Shown here one piece after another: positions 62,506 to 64,000 of a stretch of 64,000 nucleotides of DNA. The position numbers and the translations under genes were made by a program. Source of the stretch: Bradyrhizobium glycinis (GTDB lineage Bacteria; Pseudomonadota; Alphaproteobacteria; Rhizobiales; Xanthobacteraceae); assembly GCF_016031655.1 (NCBI RefSeq), contig NZ_JACCHQ010000015.1:124001-188000 (forward strand), written 5' to 3'. Each line of letters opens with the position of its first letter. Within the stretch, counting starts at the first letter, position 1. The notes beneath the pieces are model-generated. The model was not told where the DNA came from and made no database searches. It was given only the letters and a program-made list of their open reading frames with translations.

Positions 62506-63999
62506 TCAGACGCCGCCACGGCAATAGCGCCTCCACATCGCGCGATAGGCCTCGTCCACCGCTCGTGCATATGAGATCGGGTTGCCCGCGGCCGTGGCGT
62601 TGATGCGCCCAGGCAACTCGCAGCGCAACGTGTCGAGCTCGCCGATCTCGGCCGCACGGCTGGCCGCAATCTCGACATAGGCCTCCTCGCTGTCGGCGAC
62701 CCAGTCCGGCAGGCCAAGTGCGGTGAGGATGGCGCCGGCAGCGCGGCCGGGCAGGCTGTTGCCGAGCTTCGCCACCACGGGCACGCCCATCTGCAGGGCT
62801 TCCCATGTGCTGACGCCGCCGTTCTGCGGGAACGGGTCGAGGGCAATATCGATGCGATTGAACGATGCCAGATGCTCGTCCCGCAAGGTGGCTCCGAGCA
62901 GACCGACGCGTTCGGCCGGCAATCGGCAGGCCGCAAATCGCGCCAGCAGCTTATCGCGGACCATTTGATCGTCGAGCGCAACGTCCTTGATCAGCAGTCG
63001 CGAGCCCGGCACCCGTTCGAGAATCCTAGACCAGACTGCCGCGGCCTGATCCGAGATCTTGCTGATGCGGTTGAAGACGCCGAAGGTGACGAAGCCGTTC
63101 GAGAGAGCCGGCGTCCCGGCCCGTGCAATCCCGGCTGGAAGCGGGGCCAGCGTCACGAAGCACGGCAGGTCGACCACCGTCTCTGCAAACAGATGCCGAA
63201 CCTCGTGCGGAATCCCGACCGGATCCGAGAACAGATAGTCGATCGTCGGCAACCCGGTGCCGGTGCCGTGGCCCCAACCGTGCGCCTGGACCGGTGCCGG
63301 CTTGCGCGCAAATACCCCGAGGCGGTTTCCTTTGGTGTGGCCGGACAGATCTATCAGGATATCGATGCGATCGGCGCGAATTTGGGCGGCGAGGCGATCG
63401 TCGCTCCATTGCGAGGCGTCGCGCCAGCGATCGGCGATGGCTTGAAACTCGCGTGTCGTCGCGTCCACTTTCGCCGAGCACGAATAGCACACGATCTCGA
63501 ACTGGGCCCGATCTTGGTGTTGCAGGACGGGCTTGAAAATGAACGCGGCCGAATGCGCGTTGAAGTCCGACGAGACGTAGCCAAGCACCAGGCGGCGAAG
63601 CGGATCGCGGCTGATGTCATGCGGTGCCGCCGCTTCGGAAGCGATTTTCGCGCCGATCCGCTCCCACCATAAGCGTCGCGCCTGCTGATGCCGCTCGACG
63701 CTGGCGTCCGGCACGAAATCGAGCGTGAAGATCTTGCTGGAGATCGCGCTCTCGAGGTCGGGCCTGATATCGAGGGCTCTGTCGAAACTGGCGAGGGCGT
63801 CGTCGACCCGGCCGAGTCCGGCAAGACAAAGGCCCAGCACCAGGTGAGCCTGATCGGAATCGGGCGCGATCGCGAGCGCCTTTTCGCAATCGGATAGTGC
63901 CCGGGCCAACTGCTGGGTCTGGAGCAAGACATTGGCGCGCCAGAGCCATCCGTTCACGTCGTCAGGGGCTAGCGCGACTGCCCGATTGCAATCCGCCAT
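62506..63999 (-). CDS. TPR/O-GlcNAc transferase-like (SPINDLY-type, GT41) protein, 5' end outside the window
   Basis: The visible 497 residues start at an internal Met in TPR repeats (ADCNRAVALAPDD, ALSDCEKALAIAPDS, ALASFDRALDIRPDL), so the N terminus lies beyond the right edge. The catalytic domain follows: RLVLGYVSSDFNAHSAAFIF, LIDLSGHTKGNRLGVFARKPAPVQ, the GT-B UDP-sugar half with PVGIPHE, NGFVTFGVFNRISKIS and NGGVSTWEALQMGVPVV. These are the family's N- and C-lobe motifs. It would attach sugars to protein Ser/Thr. Length of the missing part is unknown. Confidence 0.88.
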   Translation of the reverse strand: MADCNRAVALAPDDVNGWLWRANVLLQTQQLARALSDCEKALAIAPDSDQAHLVLGLCLAGLGRVDDALASFDRALDIRPDLESAISSKIFTLDFVPDASVERHQQARRLWWERIGAKIASEAAAPHDISRDPLRRLVLGYVSSDFNAHSAAFIFKPVLQHQDRAQFEIVCYSCSAKVDATTREFQAIADRWRDASQWSDDRLAAQIRADRIDILIDLSGHTKGNRLGVFARKPAPVQAHGWGHGTGTGLPTIDYLFSDPVGIPHEVRHLFAETVVDLPCFVTLAPLPAGIARAGTPALSNGFVTFGVFNRISKISDQAAAVWSRILERVPGSRLLIKDVALDDQMVRDKLLARFAACRLPAERVGLLGATLRDEHLASFNRIDIALDPFPQNGGVSTWEALQMGVPVVAKLGNSLPGRAAGAILTALGLPDWVADSEEAYVEIAASRAAEIGELDTLRCELPGRINATAAGNPISYARAVDEAYRAMWRRYCRGGV

Positions 64000-64000
64000 G

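Overview
The window looks like chromosomal DNA of a Bradyrhizobium-type alphaproteobacterium (Nitrobacteraceae). The evidence is the high GC content with strong GC bias at third codon positions, a CIRCE-controlled groESL operon, a usg-family gene, liv and pca operons, KTSC and DUF2778 proteins, and many imperfect palindromic repeats of about 40-150 bp between genes, of the kind common in this genus. No phage, IS transposase, CRISPR array or rRNA was seen. The assignment is inference from content; no database was searched.

Layout. 1-6.97 kb holds the end of a possible caspase-family protein, an M20 amidohydrolase, purB, a TetR gene with its own promoter/operator and a small leader ORF, a small unknown gene, and a NarL-type two-component pair. 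7.1-11.5 kb is an unusual same-strand cluster: an ExbB/MotA-like channel protein (frameshifted near its C terminus), two membrane proteins of unknown family, a metallophosphoesterase and a Ser/Thr-kinase/USP fusion. 11.5-18.7 kb holds three small proteins, rpe, an EF-hand protein, a KTSC protein, a Thr-nucleophile P1 peptidase, and a large hybrid kinase divergent from a single-domain response regulator. 18.8-23.9 kb is a complete liv-type amino-acid ABC importer. 25.1-27.8 kb is pcaB-pcaD-pcaC (protocatechuate branch of the beta-ketoadipate pathway), with a different palindromic repeat in each gap. 28.0-34.9 kb is a CO-dehydrogenase-like (cox) cluster with coxG, S, M, D, E, XdhC parts and a molybdopterin/NTP-transferase fusion, but no catalytic coxL. 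35-46.3 kb is mixed metabolism and regulation: alcohol dehydrogenase, an ArsR-SRPBCC-GFA operon facing a TetR-HlyD-ABC exporter operon, an adenylate cyclase, a PhzF protein, DUF488 and DUF72. 46.3-52.6 kb holds a frameshifted secreted protein, a GT2-GtrA protein, a GT39 glycosyltransferase, and a FecR/CHASE2-cyclase pair. 53.2-64 kb holds a DUF2778 protein, GST, a cysteine hydrolase and a divergent LysR gene, two tandem tRNA-like sequences ahead of a slipin gene, lepB, groESL, usg and a truncated TPR/O-GlcNAc-transferase-like gene.

Most notable points: (i) the promoter-tRNA-like-tRNA-like-slipin unit at 56.65-58.4 kb, where the best acceptor-like helix joins the 5' flank of the first tRNA-like sequence to the 3' flank of the second; (ii) the ExbB-phosphatase-kinase/USP cluster; (iii) the cox cluster without its large subunit; (iv) the divergent arsR/tetR region at 38.66-38.77 kb, where both genes appear to make leaderless mRNAs and each promoter carries clear operators; (v) several repeat families that share their outer and inner boundary sequences.
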